From assembly GCF_000743715.1 (NCBI RefSeq), contig NZ_JQEY01000004.1, positions 161,937-225,936 on the forward strand: 64,000 nucleotides of DNA, in the 5' to 3' direction. How positions within the stretch are numbered: the first letter of the stretch is position 1; every line of letters begins with the position of its first letter. Both the position numbers and the translations under genes were made by a program. This document shows, piece by piece, positions 27,026 through 37,957 of the stretch. The stretch comes from Palleronia rufa (GTDB lineage: Bacteria; Pseudomonadota; Alphaproteobacteria; Rhodobacterales; Rhodobacteraceae). The notes beneath the pieces are model-generated. The model did not search any database. It was not told the DNA's origin and saw only the letters and a list, made by a program, of their open reading frames with translations.

Positions 27026-27766
27026 TCATGGACCGACCCGGTCCGCAGCGTCGGGCGCGCCGGTCAGCGCCAGGAACCTGTCGGACAGGTCCACGCCTTC
27101 GGCGATCCGCGAAGCTGTGCCGTCGCGCAGGATGCGGCCCTGGTGCAGGACCAGGAGGTGGTCGTCGGGGCGAATCTCATCGGTCAGGTGGGTGGCCCAG
27201 AGCACCGTCAGCCCGTCGCGCGCCAGGTCGTGCACATGGGCCGTGATCGCGTGCCGGGAGGCCGCGTCCAGCCCCACCGTGGGCTCATCGCACAGCAGCA
27301 CGGACGGCGCGTGGATCAGGGCGCGGGCCAGTTCCGTCCGCCGGCGGTGGCCGCCGTTGAGGTCGCGGACCCGCTCGCCCGCGCGCTCGGCCATGGAAAG
27401 GCGGTCGAGGCTCCGGTCGATCCTGACGCGGGCATCGCGCCCGGACAGGCCGTGGAGCGCCGCGAAATAGTGCAGGTTCTGATGCACGGTCAGATCCAGG
27501 TCCAGCGTCGGCTGCTGGAACACGATTCCCATGCGGCCCAGCGCGCGGCGCGGATGGCGCGACAGGTCGTGACCGGCGATCGTCACCGTGCCGGACGGGG
27601 TGGTGAACAGCCGGGTGAGCAACGCGAACAAGGTGGATTTGCCGGCCCCGTTCGGCCCCAGAAGAGCCGTGAACCTGCCCGGCGCACAGGCAAAGGATAC
27701 CCCGTCCAGCGCCCGCCGGGCGCCATAGGAGAACGACAGATCTGCGACGGTGAGGCCTTGGGTCAT
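27026..27766 (-). CDS. ABC transporter ATP-binding protein (PQQ/alcohol-catabolism associated type)
   Basis: The 246-residue ATPase has Walker A GPNGAGKST (about 37-45), Q-loop FQQPTLDLDLTVHQN, Walker B SVLLCDEPTVGLD and an H-loop (WATHL). Its signature is LNGGHRRRTELARAL instead of LSGGQ, a variant I recall as characteristic for the exporter ATPases found next to PQQ alcohol dehydrogenase and XoxF loci. It pairs with the ABC-2 permease downstream. The ATG at 27766 (MTQGLTVADLSFSYGARR) is the family N-terminus. Its promoter must lie in the 246 bp shared with divergent coxG. Confidence 0.9.
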   Translation of the reverse strand: MTQGLTVADLSFSYGARRALDGVSFACAPGRFTALLGPNGAGKSTLFALLTRLFTTPSGTVTIAGHDLSRHPRRALGRMGIVFQQPTLDLDLTVHQNLHYFAALHGLSGRDARVRIDRSLDRLSMAERAGERVRDLNGGHRRRTELARALIHAPSVLLCDEPTVGLDAASRHAITAHVHDLARDGLTVLWATHLTDEIRPDDHLLVLHQGRILRDGTASRIAEGVDLSDRFLALTGAPDAADRVGP

Positions 27767-28012
27767 GGCGCGATGAAAGGCGATTCCGGCGGCCAGCGGA
27801 AGGGCCGCGGAACGCGACCAAGGTGCCGGGTCGGGGCGCGGCGGATCCGCCGTAGGGCAAGGTTTTGCGCGGGGAAGCGGCGGCGGCACGGTCCGCGAGG
27901 TGGGGGCAGCCCCCCGGCGTGCGGCCCCACCCGAGTGCGCACCCTATCCATAGGTCTAATATCGCTTGCCGCATGGACCGCCCTAGCCTCCGGCAAAAGG
28001 GGAGAACGTCGT

Positions 28013-28546
28013 ATGGAGCTGAGCGGACACCGTATCGTCGACGCCCCGCGCGCAGAGGTCTGGGCGGCACTCCTGAATCCGGACGTGCTGAAGGACTGCG
28101 TGCCCGGCTGCCAGGAGATGACGGGAAACCCCGAGGACGGGTTCGCCGCGACCGTGGTGCAGAAGGTCGGCCCGGTAAAGGCGACGTTCAAGGGCGTCGT
28201 GACCCTGGAAGACATGAACGAGCCGGAAAGCCTGACGCTGAACGGCGAGGGCAAGGGCGGTGCGGCCGGCTTCGCCAAGGGCGGCGCGAAATGCGTGCTG
28301 TCGGAGGAAGGCGCGGGCCAGACCCGGCTGGAATACGATGTGGAAGCCAAGGTGGGGGGCAAGCTCGCGCAGCTGGGCAGCCGCATCATCGACGGCTTCG
28401 CCAAGAAGATGGCCGACCAGTTCTTCGAGGACTTCAAGGCCCGGGTCGAGGGCGGCGGTACCTCGGCGGCGCCCGCGGCGGCGGATGCGGCATCCGCAGA
28501 GCCGGCGCAGAAGAAATCGTGGTTCGGCCGCCGGTCGGCCGAGTGA
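28013..28546 (+). CDS. coxG: CoxG family SRPBCC protein (CO dehydrogenase subunit G)
   Basis: The 177-residue protein has a START/SRPBCC-type CoxG domain (residues 1-145: [39 protein letters not shown]) and a low-complexity Ala-rich linker ending in [11 protein letters not shown]. CoxG was shown in Oligotropha to recruit CO dehydrogenase to the membrane, and recent work on mycobacterial CoxG implicates quinone transport. A GGGGAGAA ribosome-binding site precedes the ATG at 28013. It is the first gene of the coxG-S-L-M operon, with 25 bp to coxS. Confidence 0.9.
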   Translation: MELSGHRIVDAPRAEVWAALLNPDVLKDCVPGCQEMTGNPEDGFAATVVQKVGPVKATFKGVVTLEDMNEPESLTLNGEGKGGAAGFAKGGAKCVLSEEGAGQTRLEYDVEAKVGGKLAQLGSRIIDGFAKKMADQFFEDFKARVEGGGTSAAPAAADAASAEPAQKKSWFGRRSAE

Positions 28547-28571
28547 TGACAGGACCCGTAGGGAGGATTTG

Positions 28572-29057
<486 letters not shown>

Positions 29058-29073
29058 AGATTATCGTATAAGA

Positions 29074-29099
29074 GAACGATTTTTCTGCGAAAATCGTTC
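29074..29099 (+). repeat. Perfect stem-loop between coxS and coxL
   Basis: GAACGATTTT and AAAATCGTTC are exact inverted arms around a six-base loop TCTGCG, lying in the 59-bp gap between coxS and coxL and just before the coxL ribosome-binding site. It is AT-rich in a very GC-rich setting. No T tract follows outside the stem, so it is more likely an mRNA-stability or processing element, or a regulator site, than a terminator. Confidence 0.6.
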
Positions 29100-29116
29100 C
29101 ACAGGGAGGCTACCAC

Positions 29117-31498
29117 ATGCCCAAAGACGGCGGTATCGGCGCCAGCACGAAACGGCGCGAGGACGTTCGGTTCCTGAGCGGGACGGGACAGTACACGGAT
29201 GACATCAACCTGCACGGACAAGCCCACGCCTATTTCCTGCGCTCCGATGTCGCCCACGGGACGATCAACGGTATCGACACGGAGGCGGCCGAGGCGATGC
29301 CCGGCGTGCTGAAGGTCTTTACCGCCAAGGATTTCGAGGGGGTGGGCGGCGTGCCCTGCGGCTGGCAGGTCACCGACCGGTTCGGAGAGGTGATGCAGGA
29401 GCCCAAGCACCCGGTCCTGGCCGAAGGCCGGGTCCGCCACGTGGGCGATCCGATCGCCGTGGTCGTGGCCGAGACGCTGGCCCAGGCCCGCGACGCGGCC
29501 GAGGCCATCGTGCCCGACATATCCGATCTGCCGGCCGTCGTGGACCTCAAGGCGGCGCTGGAGGACGGTGCGCAGAAGGTGCACGAAGAGCTTAAATCGA
29601 ACCTCTGTTACGACTGGGGCTTCGTCGAGGACAACCGCGACGCGGTGGACGAGGCGATCCGGAACGCCCATCACGTCACCACGCTGGAGCTCAGGAACAA
29701 CCGGCTGATCGCCAACCCGATGGAGCCGCGCGTGGCCGTGGGCGACTACAACCGCGCCAATGATGAGCATACGCTCTACACCACCTCGCAGAATCCCCAT
29801 GTGATCCGCCTGTTGATGGGTGCGTTCGTTCTGGGCATCCCCGAGCACAAGCTGCGCGTGGTGGCGCCCGATGTGGGCGGCGGTTTCGGCGCCAAGATCT
29901 ATCACTACGCGGAAGAGGCGTTCTGCACCTTTGCCGCGAAGGCCCTCGGGCGTCCCGTGAAATGGACCTCATCGCGGTCGGAAGCCTTCATGTCCGACGC
30001 GCACGGCCGCGACCACGTGACCAAGATCGAACTGGCGCTGGACAAGGACAACAACTTCACGGCGCTCAGGACGGAAACCTACGCCAACATGGGCGCGTAT
30101 CTGTCGACCTTCGCGCCGTCGATCCCCACCTGGCTGCACGGCACGCTCATGGCGGGCAACTACAAGACGCCGCTGATCTACGTGAACGTGAAGGCGGTGT
30201 TCACCAACACCGTGCCGGTGGACGCCTATCGCGGTGCCGGACGGCCGGAGGCCACCTATCAGCTGGAGCGCGTCGTGGACCAGGCGGCGCGGGAGCTGGG
30301 CGTCAGCCCGATCGAGCTGCGCCGCCAGAACTTCATCACGGAGTTTCCCTACGCCACCCCGGTGGCGGTCGAATACGACACCGGCGACTATCACGCGACG
30401 ATGGACAAGCTGTTGGAGATGACCGACCACGCCGGGTTCGAGGCCCGTGCGGCGGAGTCCAAGAAGAACGGCAAGCTGCGCGGTTTCGGCCTGGCCCACT
30501 ACATCGAGGCTTGCGGCATCGCGCCGTCGAACCTGGTGGGACAGCTGGGCGCCCGGGCGGGTCTTTACGAAAGCGCCACCGTGCGGGTGAACGCCACCGG
30601 CTCGATCAGCGTGATGACCGGCTCTCATTCACACGGGCAGGGGCATGAGACGACCTTCGCGCAGGTGATCTCGGAGATGATCGGGATCGACGCGAACCAG
30701 GTCGACATCATTCACGGCGACACGGGCCGCGGGCCCATGGGCATGGGCACCTATGGCTCCCGCTCGATCGCGGTGGGCGGGTCGGCCATGGTCCGCGCGG
30801 CGGAGAAGGTCATCAACAAGGCCAAGAAGATCGCCGCCCATCTGATGGAAGCCTCGGAGGGCGACATCGAGCTGAAGGACGGCAAGTTCTCTGTCGCCGG
30901 GACCGATAAGGAGGTCGCCTGGGGCGATGTCACACTGGCCGCCTACGTGCCCCACAACTACCCGCTGGAAGACATCGAGCCGGGCCTGGAAGAGACGGCC
31001 TTCTACGATCCGGCCAACTTCACCTATCCCTCCGGCGCCTATGGCTGCGAGGTCGAGGTCGATCCCGAGACCGGCAAGGTCGAGATCGTGGGCTTTGCCG
31101 CGGCGGACGATTTCGGCAATGTCATCAATCCGATGATCGTCGAGGGTCAGGTCCACGGCGGGCTGGCGCAGGGCATCGGACAGGCGCTGATGGAGAATTG
31201 CGCCTATGACGCGGACGGTCAGCTGATCTCGGCCAGCTACATGGACTATGCCATGCCGCGCTCTTCGGATCTGCCGATGTTCAAGGTGGACCATTCCTGC
31301 GTGACGCCCTGCACCCACAATCCTCTGGGCGTGAAGGGCTGCGGCGAGGCAGGGGCCATCGGTTCGCCGCCCGCGGTCGTCAACGCCGTGCTCGACGCGC
31401 TGAATCGCGGCGGGCACAAGGTCGCCCATATCGACATGCCGACCAGCCCGGCGCGGGTCTGGGCGGCGATGAACAAGACCCCGATGGCCGCGGAATAG
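29117..31498 (+). CDS. coxL: Molybdopterin-containing large subunit of xanthine/CO dehydrogenase family (form II CoxL-like)
   Basis: The 793-residue catalytic subunit has the aldehyde oxidase/xanthine dehydrogenase a/b hammerhead (residues about 20-135) and the Mo-cofactor-binding domains. The active-site loop reads AYRGAGR (370-376), the hallmark of form II; true form I CO dehydrogenase has AYRCSFR with the copper-binding cysteine. VGGGFGAK and the C-terminal GCGEAGAIG with the catalytic Glu are intact. Form II enzymes have uncertain substrates, and CO oxidation at low rate has been reported for some only. It has its own GGGAGG site 10 bases upstream. The gene is complete and looks functional. 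Confidence 0.93.
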   Translation: MPKDGGIGASTKRREDVRFLSGTGQYTDDINLHGQAHAYFLRSDVAHGTINGIDTEAAEAMPGVLKVFTAKDFEGVGGVPCGWQVTDRFGEVMQEPKHPVLAEGRVRHVGDPIAVVVAETLAQARDAAEAIVPDISDLPAVVDLKAALEDGAQKVHEELKSNLCYDWGFVEDNRDAVDEAIRNAHHVTTLELRNNRLIANPMEPRVAVGDYNRANDEHTLYTTSQNPHVIRLLMGAFVLGIPEHKLRVVAPDVGGGFGAKIYHYAEEAFCTFAAKALGRPVKWTSSRSEAFMSDAHGRDHVTKIELALDKDNNFTALRTETYANMGAYLSTFAPSIPTWLHGTLMAGNYKTPLIYVNVKAVFTNTVPVDAYRGAGRPEATYQLERVVDQAARELGVSPIELRRQNFITEFPYATPVAVEYDTGDYHATMDKLLEMTDHAGFEARAAESKKNGKLRGFGLAHYIEACGIAPSNLVGQLGARAGLYESATVRVNATGSISVMTGSHSHGQGHETTFAQVISEMIGIDANQVDIIHGDTGRGPMGMGTYGSRSIAVGGSAMVRAAEKVINKAKKIAAHLMEASEGDIELKDGKFSVAGTDKEVAWGDVTLAAYVPHNYPLEDIEPGLEETAFYDPANFTYPSGAYGCEVEVDPETGKVEIVGFAAADDFGNVINPMIVEGQVHGGLAQGIGQALMENCAYDADGQLISASYMDYAMPRSSDLPMFKVDHSCVTPCTHNPLGVKGCGEAGAIGSPPAVVNAVLDALNRGGHKVAHIDMPTSPARVWAAMNKTPMAAE

Positions 31499-31510
31499 GG
31501 AGAAGCGGAG

Positions 31511-32299
31511 ATGTACGATTTCGAATTCGAGCGGCCCAGATCCATCGCCGATGCGGTGAAGGCCCTGAAGACCGAAGAGGCCATTGCCTTTTCCGGCGGG
31601 CAGACCCTGATGCCGACCATGAAGCAGCGTCTGGCGATGCCGTCCAAGGTCGTGTCGCTGACGGCGATCGAGGAGATGCGGGGGGTCCGGCAGGACGGCT
31701 CCGGCATCTGGATCGGCGGTGCGACCACCCACGCCACCGTGGCGCGGGAGACCAAAGACAGCTACCCGGCGCTGTCGTCGCTGGCTGCGCGGATCGGCGA
31801 TCCGGCGGTGCGCGCGCGCGGCACCATCGGCGGATCGGTGGCCAACAACGACCCCTCCGCCTGCTATCCGGCGGGGGTTCTGGCCTCCCGTGGGGTGATC
31901 GTGACCGACCGGCGGGAGATCCCGGCGGACGATTTCTTCGAGGGCATGTTCATGACCGCCCTGGAAGAGGGAGAGATCGTCACCGCGGTCAAGGTCGAGG
32001 TTCCGGAGACGGCCCATTATGCCAAGTTCATCCAGCCGGCGTCCCGTTTCCCGCTGACGGCGGTGTTCGTGGCGAAATACGGCGATGGCGTCCGGGTCGC
32101 GGTCACCGGCGCCTCGGAAAGCGGCGTCTTCCGCTGGACAGAGGCAGAGGACGCGCTGTCGGGCGACTGGTCCGCAGATGCCGTCGACGGTCTGTCTGCA
32201 CCGGACGGGTCCGACATGATCTCGGACCTGCACGGAACGGGCGACTACCGTGCGCATCTGGTCAAGGTGATGACGAAACGCGCGGTCGCGGCCTGCTGA
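31511..32299 (+). CDS. coxM: Xanthine/CO dehydrogenase family FAD-binding medium subunit
   Basis: The 262-residue subunit carries FAD: the family motifs AFSGGQTLMP (residues about 29-38) and GTIGGSVANNDPSACYPA (about 103-120) are both present, followed by the CO dehydrogenase flavoprotein C-terminal domain. It passes electrons from the CoxS clusters to an acceptor, possibly quinone. It starts 12 bp after coxL with GGGAGAAG upstream. The order S-L-M differs from the M-S-L order of classical form I cox operons, which agrees with the form II active-site loop of CoxL. Confidence 0.92.
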   Translation: MYDFEFERPRSIADAVKALKTEEAIAFSGGQTLMPTMKQRLAMPSKVVSLTAIEEMRGVRQDGSGIWIGGATTHATVARETKDSYPALSSLAARIGDPAVRARGTIGGSVANNDPSACYPAGVLASRGVIVTDRREIPADDFFEGMFMTALEEGEIVTAVKVEVPETAHYAKFIQPASRFPLTAVFVAKYGDGVRVAVTGASESGVFRWTEAEDALSGDWSADAVDGLSAPDGSDMISDLHGTGDYRAHLVKVMTKRAVAAC

Positions 32300-32689
32300 A
32301 CGGCACTGAAAGGCTCGACATCGGTCAGGTGGCGCGGTCCGGCGGAGGGGGCGCTGTCGGTGCCCGCGGATGCGTCCTGGTGGGCGGTGCCGCATTTGGG
32401 GAGCACACGGGGACCGGACGCCCGCCGGGATCGCCGGAGGCGGGTCCAACCCGAAAGGTCGGGGGGCCGCACGATGGGACGAGAATCGCGCTGTCGGTCG
32501 CGAACCTCCAGCGACCCGTAGCGCCCCGGTACGCCCCAAAGCCGGACGGCCTGACCATCGCCCTGTCGCCGGGCGGGCTCGTGGCCCCTTGGCCGGTCAC
32601 CGCCTAAATACCGGCGGCCGGGCGTTTGGCGCATCGTCTGTTCAGAGGCGGCGAAGGGCGATCCGTGTGTTCACATCGGGTGAACGCTC
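32300..32689. other. Gene-free stretch after coxM
   Basis: No coding region is recognisable. Both strands are open for about 90 codons around 32325-32607, but compositions are Pro/Gly/Arg-biased in the manner of non-coding high-GC DNA. A short inverted repeat (GTTCAC and GTGAAC, five bases apart) occurs at about 32668-32684. Confidence 0.35.
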
Positions 32690-33240
32690 TTCCGGGTCGC
32701 GGCGGGATCTTCGATCGGCATGGTTCTGGGCCTCGCACTGGGACATGTGCCGCGGCTGGAACCGCTGTTTCGGGCCGTGAGTCGCCGTGGCCCTGAACGT
32801 GCCCGCCCCGGTGTTGATCGTGTTCTGCTATCTCTGGGTCGGTCTTAGCGACGGGGCGTCGATCACCATCCTATCGGTAAACGGGGCGGCCATCGTCGCG
32901 GTTCACATCCGTGAGCGCGTCTCGCCGCTGGACCCGAAGCTGGACGCCATGGCGCGGGCGTTCCGCATGTCGCGGCACCGCTTTGGCGCATCGTCCTTCC
33001 GCAGCGCGGGCCCTTCGTCGCGGCCTCCACCCGCAGCGGACTGGCCATCATCTGGCGGTGGAATTTCTGCGCCGGTCCGTGATCGGGTTTCACATCTATC
33101 GCTGTCTCCCGCTTTTCGAAGTCGGTGACGTGACGGCCTGCAGCCTCTGCGCCGTGGGTGCGATGGTTGCCATCGAATATCTGCTGCTCCAAACCGGGGA
33201 GCCGCGCACGACCCGGCGGCGTACCTGTCGGCGGCTGGGC
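32690..33240 (+). pseudogene. Frameshifted remnant of a NitT/TauT-type ABC transporter permease
   Basis: Pieces of an SsuC/TauC/NrtB-like permease follow each other in three frames: LFRVAAGSSIGMVLGLALGH with PRLEPLFRAV (about 32690-32775), ALNVPAPVLIVFCYLWVGLS and IRERVSPLDPKLDAMARAFR (32790-32970), RGPFVAASTRSGLAIIW (about 33005-33055), and GFHIYRCLPLFEVGDVTACS then VAIEYLLLQ (about 33090-33195). The order and spacing follow the family from membrane helix 2 to the C-terminus, with the EAA-loop region (LDAMARAFRMSRHR) recognisable. At least three frameshifts make it non-functional. It pairs with the ATPase remnant at 25.7 kb on the same strand. Confidence 0.8.
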
Positions 33241-33460
33241 GCGCGCGAAGGGTTCGTGACTGGGCCGGGCGCCGCCGTCGGCGGGATTGTGCATTTGGAT
33301 CGGCGCCCCCATGCGCGCCGTCCCCGCCGTTTCGGGCGACCGGGCGCCGGTCGTGCGGCGGGCGCGCGGCAGGGGATGACGGGGCGGGGCAGGGCGTGAT
33401 GGATGGTCTGGCCGGACCGGAAACATCCGGGCGGTCAACCTTCAGACAGGAGAAGACCAG

Positions 33461-33727
33461 ATGAAAACCACCACCACCCTGGCAACCCTCGCCGCGATGG
33501 CGACCTTCGTGCCCGCCGCGCTGATGGCGCAGGACGCCCAACTGGATGCCAACATGGACGGCGTCGTCACCTATGACGAGGCCGCGATGGCCATGCCGGA
33601 CCTGACGGAGGACGCGTTCATGCAGATGGACGCCAATTCCGATGGCGTGCTCGACGCGGACGAGCTTGCCATGGCGCGCGATGGCGGCATGTTGCCCGAT
33701 GGCGCGGCCGCGCCCGACGCCGGGTAG
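33461..33727 (+). CDS. Small periplasmic EF-hand protein
   Basis: The 88-residue precursor has a signal peptide (MKTTTTLATLAAMATFVPAA then LMAQDA) and two EF-hand calcium loops: DANMDGVVTYDE (about residues 29-40) and DANSDGVLDADE (about 58-69), both with canonical Asp at positions 1, 3/5 and an acidic residue at 12. The mature part is very acidic, about 65 residues. Calcium binding in the periplasm is likely; the partner is unknown. AGGAGAAG lies before the ATG. A hairpin follows 8 bases after the stop. Confidence 0.85.
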   Translation: MKTTTTLATLAAMATFVPAALMAQDAQLDANMDGVVTYDEAAMAMPDLTEDAFMQMDANSDGVLDADELAMARDGGMLPDGAAAPDAG

Positions 33728-33734
33728 AACCCAA

Positions 33735-33765
33735 TGCACCGGTCGGGCATGTCCCTGCCGGTGCA
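33735..33765 (+). terminator. Hairpin downstream of EF-hand gene
   Basis: TGCACCGG (33735-33742) pairs perfectly with CCGGTGCA (33758-33765), and an inner GGG/CCC pairing extends the stem. There is no T run, so it may be a weak or Rho-assisted terminator or a 3'-end protecting structure. Confidence 0.5.
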
Positions 33766-33891
33766 ACCCCGGGCGTCCCGACCCGGCACCCTCCGGCGGG
33801 CGTTGCGGCGAACCCCGCCGCGCAATACGCTGCCGCAGGGGTGCGACGGCACCGGGCCGCGCGGGGGTTCCGGTCAGGGCGCCGCCCCGGA

Positions 33892-34449
33892 TCAGCCTCG
33901 GCCGAGCGCCGCGACACCCGTGCGCGCCATTTCGGTCAGGCCCAGGGGGCGCATCAGTTCCGCGAACGCATCGATCTTCTGCGGACTGCCGGTGATCTCG
34001 AATGTGAAATTGGCAAGGGTGGAATCCACGACGCTGGCACGGAACACATCCGCCATGCGCAGCGCCTCTACCCGCTTGTCGCCTTCGCCCGCGACCTTGA
34101 AAAGTGCCAGTTCGCGTTCGACGCACGGACCTTCGACGGTCAGATCGTGGACTTCGTGAACCGGTACGATGCGGCCGAGCTGCGCCTTGATCTGCTCGAT
34201 CACATGGGGCGTGCCGGTGGTGACGATGGTGATGCGCGAGGTATGGCCGGTGTGATCGATCTCGGCCACCGTCAGGCTCTCGATGTTGTAGCCGCGCCCA
34301 GAGAACAGGCCGATCACCCGTGCCAGCACGCCGGCCTCATTGTCCACAACGACCGCCAGGGTATGGCGCTCGATCGCATCGGAATTCGGGTTGCGCAGGT
34401 CATAGGCGGAATGCCGGGACGAGCCCTTCTTGATGTTCAATGCGGTCAT
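33892..34449 (-). CDS. ilvH: Acetolactate synthase small (regulatory) subunit
   Basis: IlvH binds valine for feedback control and stimulates the catalytic IlvI/B subunit in branched-chain amino acid synthesis. The 185-residue protein has an N-terminal ACT domain (about 28-100: HTLAVVVDNEAGVLARVIGLFSGRGYNIESL) and the conserved C-terminal ALS_ss domain ending LGLTEMARTGVAALGRG. The start at 34449 has CGGGAGAAA upstream. In most bacteria it follows the large subunit directly; here a porin gene is placed in between, so co-transcription with ilvI would have to cross it. Confidence 0.96.
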   Translation of the reverse strand: MTALNIKKGSSRHSAYDLRNPNSDAIERHTLAVVVDNEAGVLARVIGLFSGRGYNIESLTVAEIDHTGHTSRITIVTTGTPHVIEQIKAQLGRIVPVHEVHDLTVEGPCVERELALFKVAGEGDKRVEALRMADVFRASVVDSTLANFTFEITGSPQKIDAFAELMRPLGLTEMARTGVAALGRG

Positions 34450-34520
34450 GGCGTTTCTCCCGGTGTTCGGGGCCTTATCGCCGGTGGCGGGGGGTGGGGC
34501 AAGCCGGTTGCCGGGCGGGC

Positions 34521-35762
<1,242 letters not shown>

Positions 35763-35865
35763 TTACCTGAGCGTGACGTCTCGTTCACTTTGCGTCAAGC
35801 GCGATCCGCGCTCCTTTCGCCGTTCCGCGAATGCGTCCGGGGGCGATGCCCCCGGTCCGGCCCTG

Positions 35866-37620
35866 TCAGACCAGCACCGCGCCCGGCGCCGTGATCTGGC
35901 CTTGCGTCTCTGCGTTGGGCAGCAGCATCTTGTTGTGGGCTTCGCCGCTCGGGATCATCGGAAAGCAGTTCTCATGCTTCTCGACCAGACAGTCGAAGAT
36001 CACCGGCCCGTCGTGGTTCACCATCTCAAGGATCGCGTCGTCGAGATCGGCGGGGTCCTTGCACTGGATGCCCTTGGCGCCGAACGCCTCGGCCAGCTTG
36101 ACGAAATCGGGCAGCGCCTCGGACCAGCTCTGGGAATAGCGCTCTCCGTGCAGCAACTCCTGCCACTGGCGGACCATGCCCAGACGCTCGTTGTTGAGGA
36201 TGAACTGCTTTACCGGCAGATGGTACTGCACCATCGTGCCCATCTCCTGCATGTTCATCAGCCAAGACGCCTCGCCGGCGACGTTGATCACCAGCGCCTC
36301 CGGATGCGCCAGCTGCACGCCCATGGCGGCGGGCTGGCCGTAGCCCATGGTTCCCAGGCCGCCGCTGGTCATCCAGCGGTTCGGCTCATCGAACCGCAGG
36401 TACTGGGCGGCCCACATCTGATGCTGGCCGACCTCCGTGCAGATGTAGCGGTCGTGGCCGCGGGTGAGCTCTTCAAGGCGCTGCACCGCGTGCTGTGGCT
36501 TGATGACCGTGTCCGATCCGGTAAAGCCCAGGCAGTCGACCGCCCGCCATTCGTCGATCTGCGCCCACCATTTTTTGAGCGCGGCCTTGTCGGTCCCGCG
36601 TCCCTGGCTGCGCCAGATCCGAAGCAGGTCCTCCAGCACATGGGCCACGTCGCCGATGATCGGCAGGTCCACATGGATGACCTTGTTGATCGACGACGGG
36701 TCAATGTCGATATGCGCCTTCATCGAGTTCGGTGAGAAATCCTGAAGCCGCCCCGTGATGCGGTCGTCGAAGCGCGCGCCGATATTGATCATCAGATCGC
36801 AGCCGTGCATGGCCAGATTCGCCTCGTAGAGGCCGTGCATCCCCAGCATTCCCAGCCAGTTCTTGCCAGATGCCGGGTAGGCCCCCAGGCCCATCAACGT
36901 GGAGGTGATGGGAAAGCCGGTCTCTTCCACCAGTTCGCGCAGCAGATGGCTGGCCGCCTTGCCGGAGTTGATGACCCCGCCGCCGGAATAGATGACCGGC
37001 CGCTTGGCGTGGCGGATCGCATCGGCCAGCGCCTCGATCGTGGCCAGGTCGCCCTTCAGGCGGGGCTGGTAGCGCGACAGGTTGGCCCGCGCCTTCGGCG
37101 TATAGGTGCCGGCCGCGAACTGGACGTCCTTGGGGATGTCCACCAGGACCGGTCCGGGGCGGCCGGACCGCGCGACGTGGAACGCCTCGTGAATGACGCC
37201 GGAGAGCCTGTCGGTGTCCTTGACCAGCCAGTTGTGCTTGGTGCAGGGGCGGGTGATGCCCACGGTGTCGGCCTCCTGAAAACCGTCGGTGCCGATCATG
37301 AAGGTCGGAACCTGTCCCGTCAGCACGACGATGGGGATCGAATCCATCAGCGCGTCGGTCAGGCCGGTGACGGCGTTGGTGGCACCCGGTCCCGACGTCA
37401 CCAGCGCCACGCCCACCTTGCCGGTGGAGCGGGCGTAGCCTTCGGCCGCGTGGACCGCGGCCTGCTCGTGGCGGACCAGGATGTGCCGGATCTCGTTCTG
37501 GAGGAAGATCTCGTCGTAGATCGGCAGCACCGCGCCGCCGGGATAGCCGAACACGACATCGACGCCCTGGTCCTTGAGGGCCTGAACAACCATCTGCGCG
37601 CCGGTGATGGGCTTGGTCAT
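35866..37620 (-). CDS. ilvI: Acetolactate synthase large (catalytic) subunit
   Basis: The 584-residue ThDP enzyme condenses pyruvate to acetolactate or with 2-oxobutyrate to acetohydroxybutyrate, the first common step for Val, Leu and Ile. The catalytic Glu51 lies in RHEQAAVHAAEGYAR; FAD-binding region is around GCDLMINIGARFDDRITG, and the ThDP/Mg motif reads GEASWLMN followed by ILNNERLGMVRQWQ. The start at 37620 has GGAGACG at a good distance. It is preceded by an unusually clear promoter and an intrinsic terminator in the leader, which suggests transcription attenuation. Confidence 0.96.
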   Translation of the reverse strand: MTKPITGAQMVVQALKDQGVDVVFGYPGGAVLPIYDEIFLQNEIRHILVRHEQAAVHAAEGYARSTGKVGVALVTSGPGATNAVTGLTDALMDSIPIVVLTGQVPTFMIGTDGFQEADTVGITRPCTKHNWLVKDTDRLSGVIHEAFHVARSGRPGPVLVDIPKDVQFAAGTYTPKARANLSRYQPRLKGDLATIEALADAIRHAKRPVIYSGGGVINSGKAASHLLRELVEETGFPITSTLMGLGAYPASGKNWLGMLGMHGLYEANLAMHGCDLMINIGARFDDRITGRLQDFSPNSMKAHIDIDPSSINKVIHVDLPIIGDVAHVLEDLLRIWRSQGRGTDKAALKKWWAQIDEWRAVDCLGFTGSDTVIKPQHAVQRLEELTRGHDRYICTEVGQHQMWAAQYLRFDEPNRWMTSGGLGTMGYGQPAAMGVQLAHPEALVINVAGEASWLMNMQEMGTMVQYHLPVKQFILNNERLGMVRQWQELLHGERYSQSWSEALPDFVKLAEAFGAKGIQCKDPADLDDAILEMVNHDGPVIFDCLVEKHENCFPMIPSGEAHNKMLLPNAETQGQITAPGAVLV

Positions 37621-37655
37621 CTGTCTCGTCTCCGTCTCTGCGCGATCCGCGCAAC

Positions 37656-37684
37656 AAAAAGCCCCCGAGGGTCAGGTCGGGGGC
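37656..37684 (-). terminator. Attenuator-like terminator in the ilvI leader
   Basis: On the minus strand GCCCCCGA and TCGGGGGC (37677-37684 and 37661-37668) form a perfect 8-bp stem with an 8-base loop, followed by TTTTTGTTG. It lies between the promoter at 37.8 kb and the ilvI start codon, 36 bases before the ATG, so full-length ilvI mRNA needs read-through. A leader frame (MTLLDVERRNRRAG, ATG at about 37752) precedes it. Confidence 0.75.
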
Positions 37685-37782
37685 GCGTCGTGACATGAGC
37701 TGGCTGGATCAGCCCGCGCGCCTGTTTCGCCTCTCTACGTCAAGAAGGGTCATCGGCCGCACTCCCGCATGTCGATCTTTCC

Positions 37783-37811
37783 CGGATAGTGTGCGCGCGA
37801 CATGGGGTCAA
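37783..37811 (-). promoter_or_regulatory. Promoter of ilvI
   Basis: TTGACC (-35, 37806-37811) and TATCCG (-10, 37783-37788) are separated by exactly 17 bp on the minus strand, the best sigma-70-like pair I see in the window. Transcription would begin near 37776, about 155 bases upstream of the ilvI start codon, leaving a leader with a short open frame and the terminator. Confidence 0.6.
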
Positions 37812-37957
37812 CCGCGAAAGCGGGCCGAAAGTGTCGCACGGGCCGGGATTTCGGATCGAAAGTTGCGCCGCGGCGGGGCAACGGCAATGGCTGCGTAATT
37901 CGGAACACGGACGGCGGCGGGGTGTTTCCGAACGGCAAGGGATGATCGGAGGATCAC

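Noticed and set aside
25501-27246. 581-codon plus-strand frame reading through the ATPase remnant and the ABC-2 permease
   Set aside because: Only about 130 codons in it resemble a protein family, with missing Walker and signature motifs; the rest is antisense of the permease. Treated as a pseudogene, not as a gene.
29117-31498. Calling the cox cluster a true CO dehydrogenase
   Set aside because: The active-site loop is AYRGAGR, not the copper-binding AYRCSFR.
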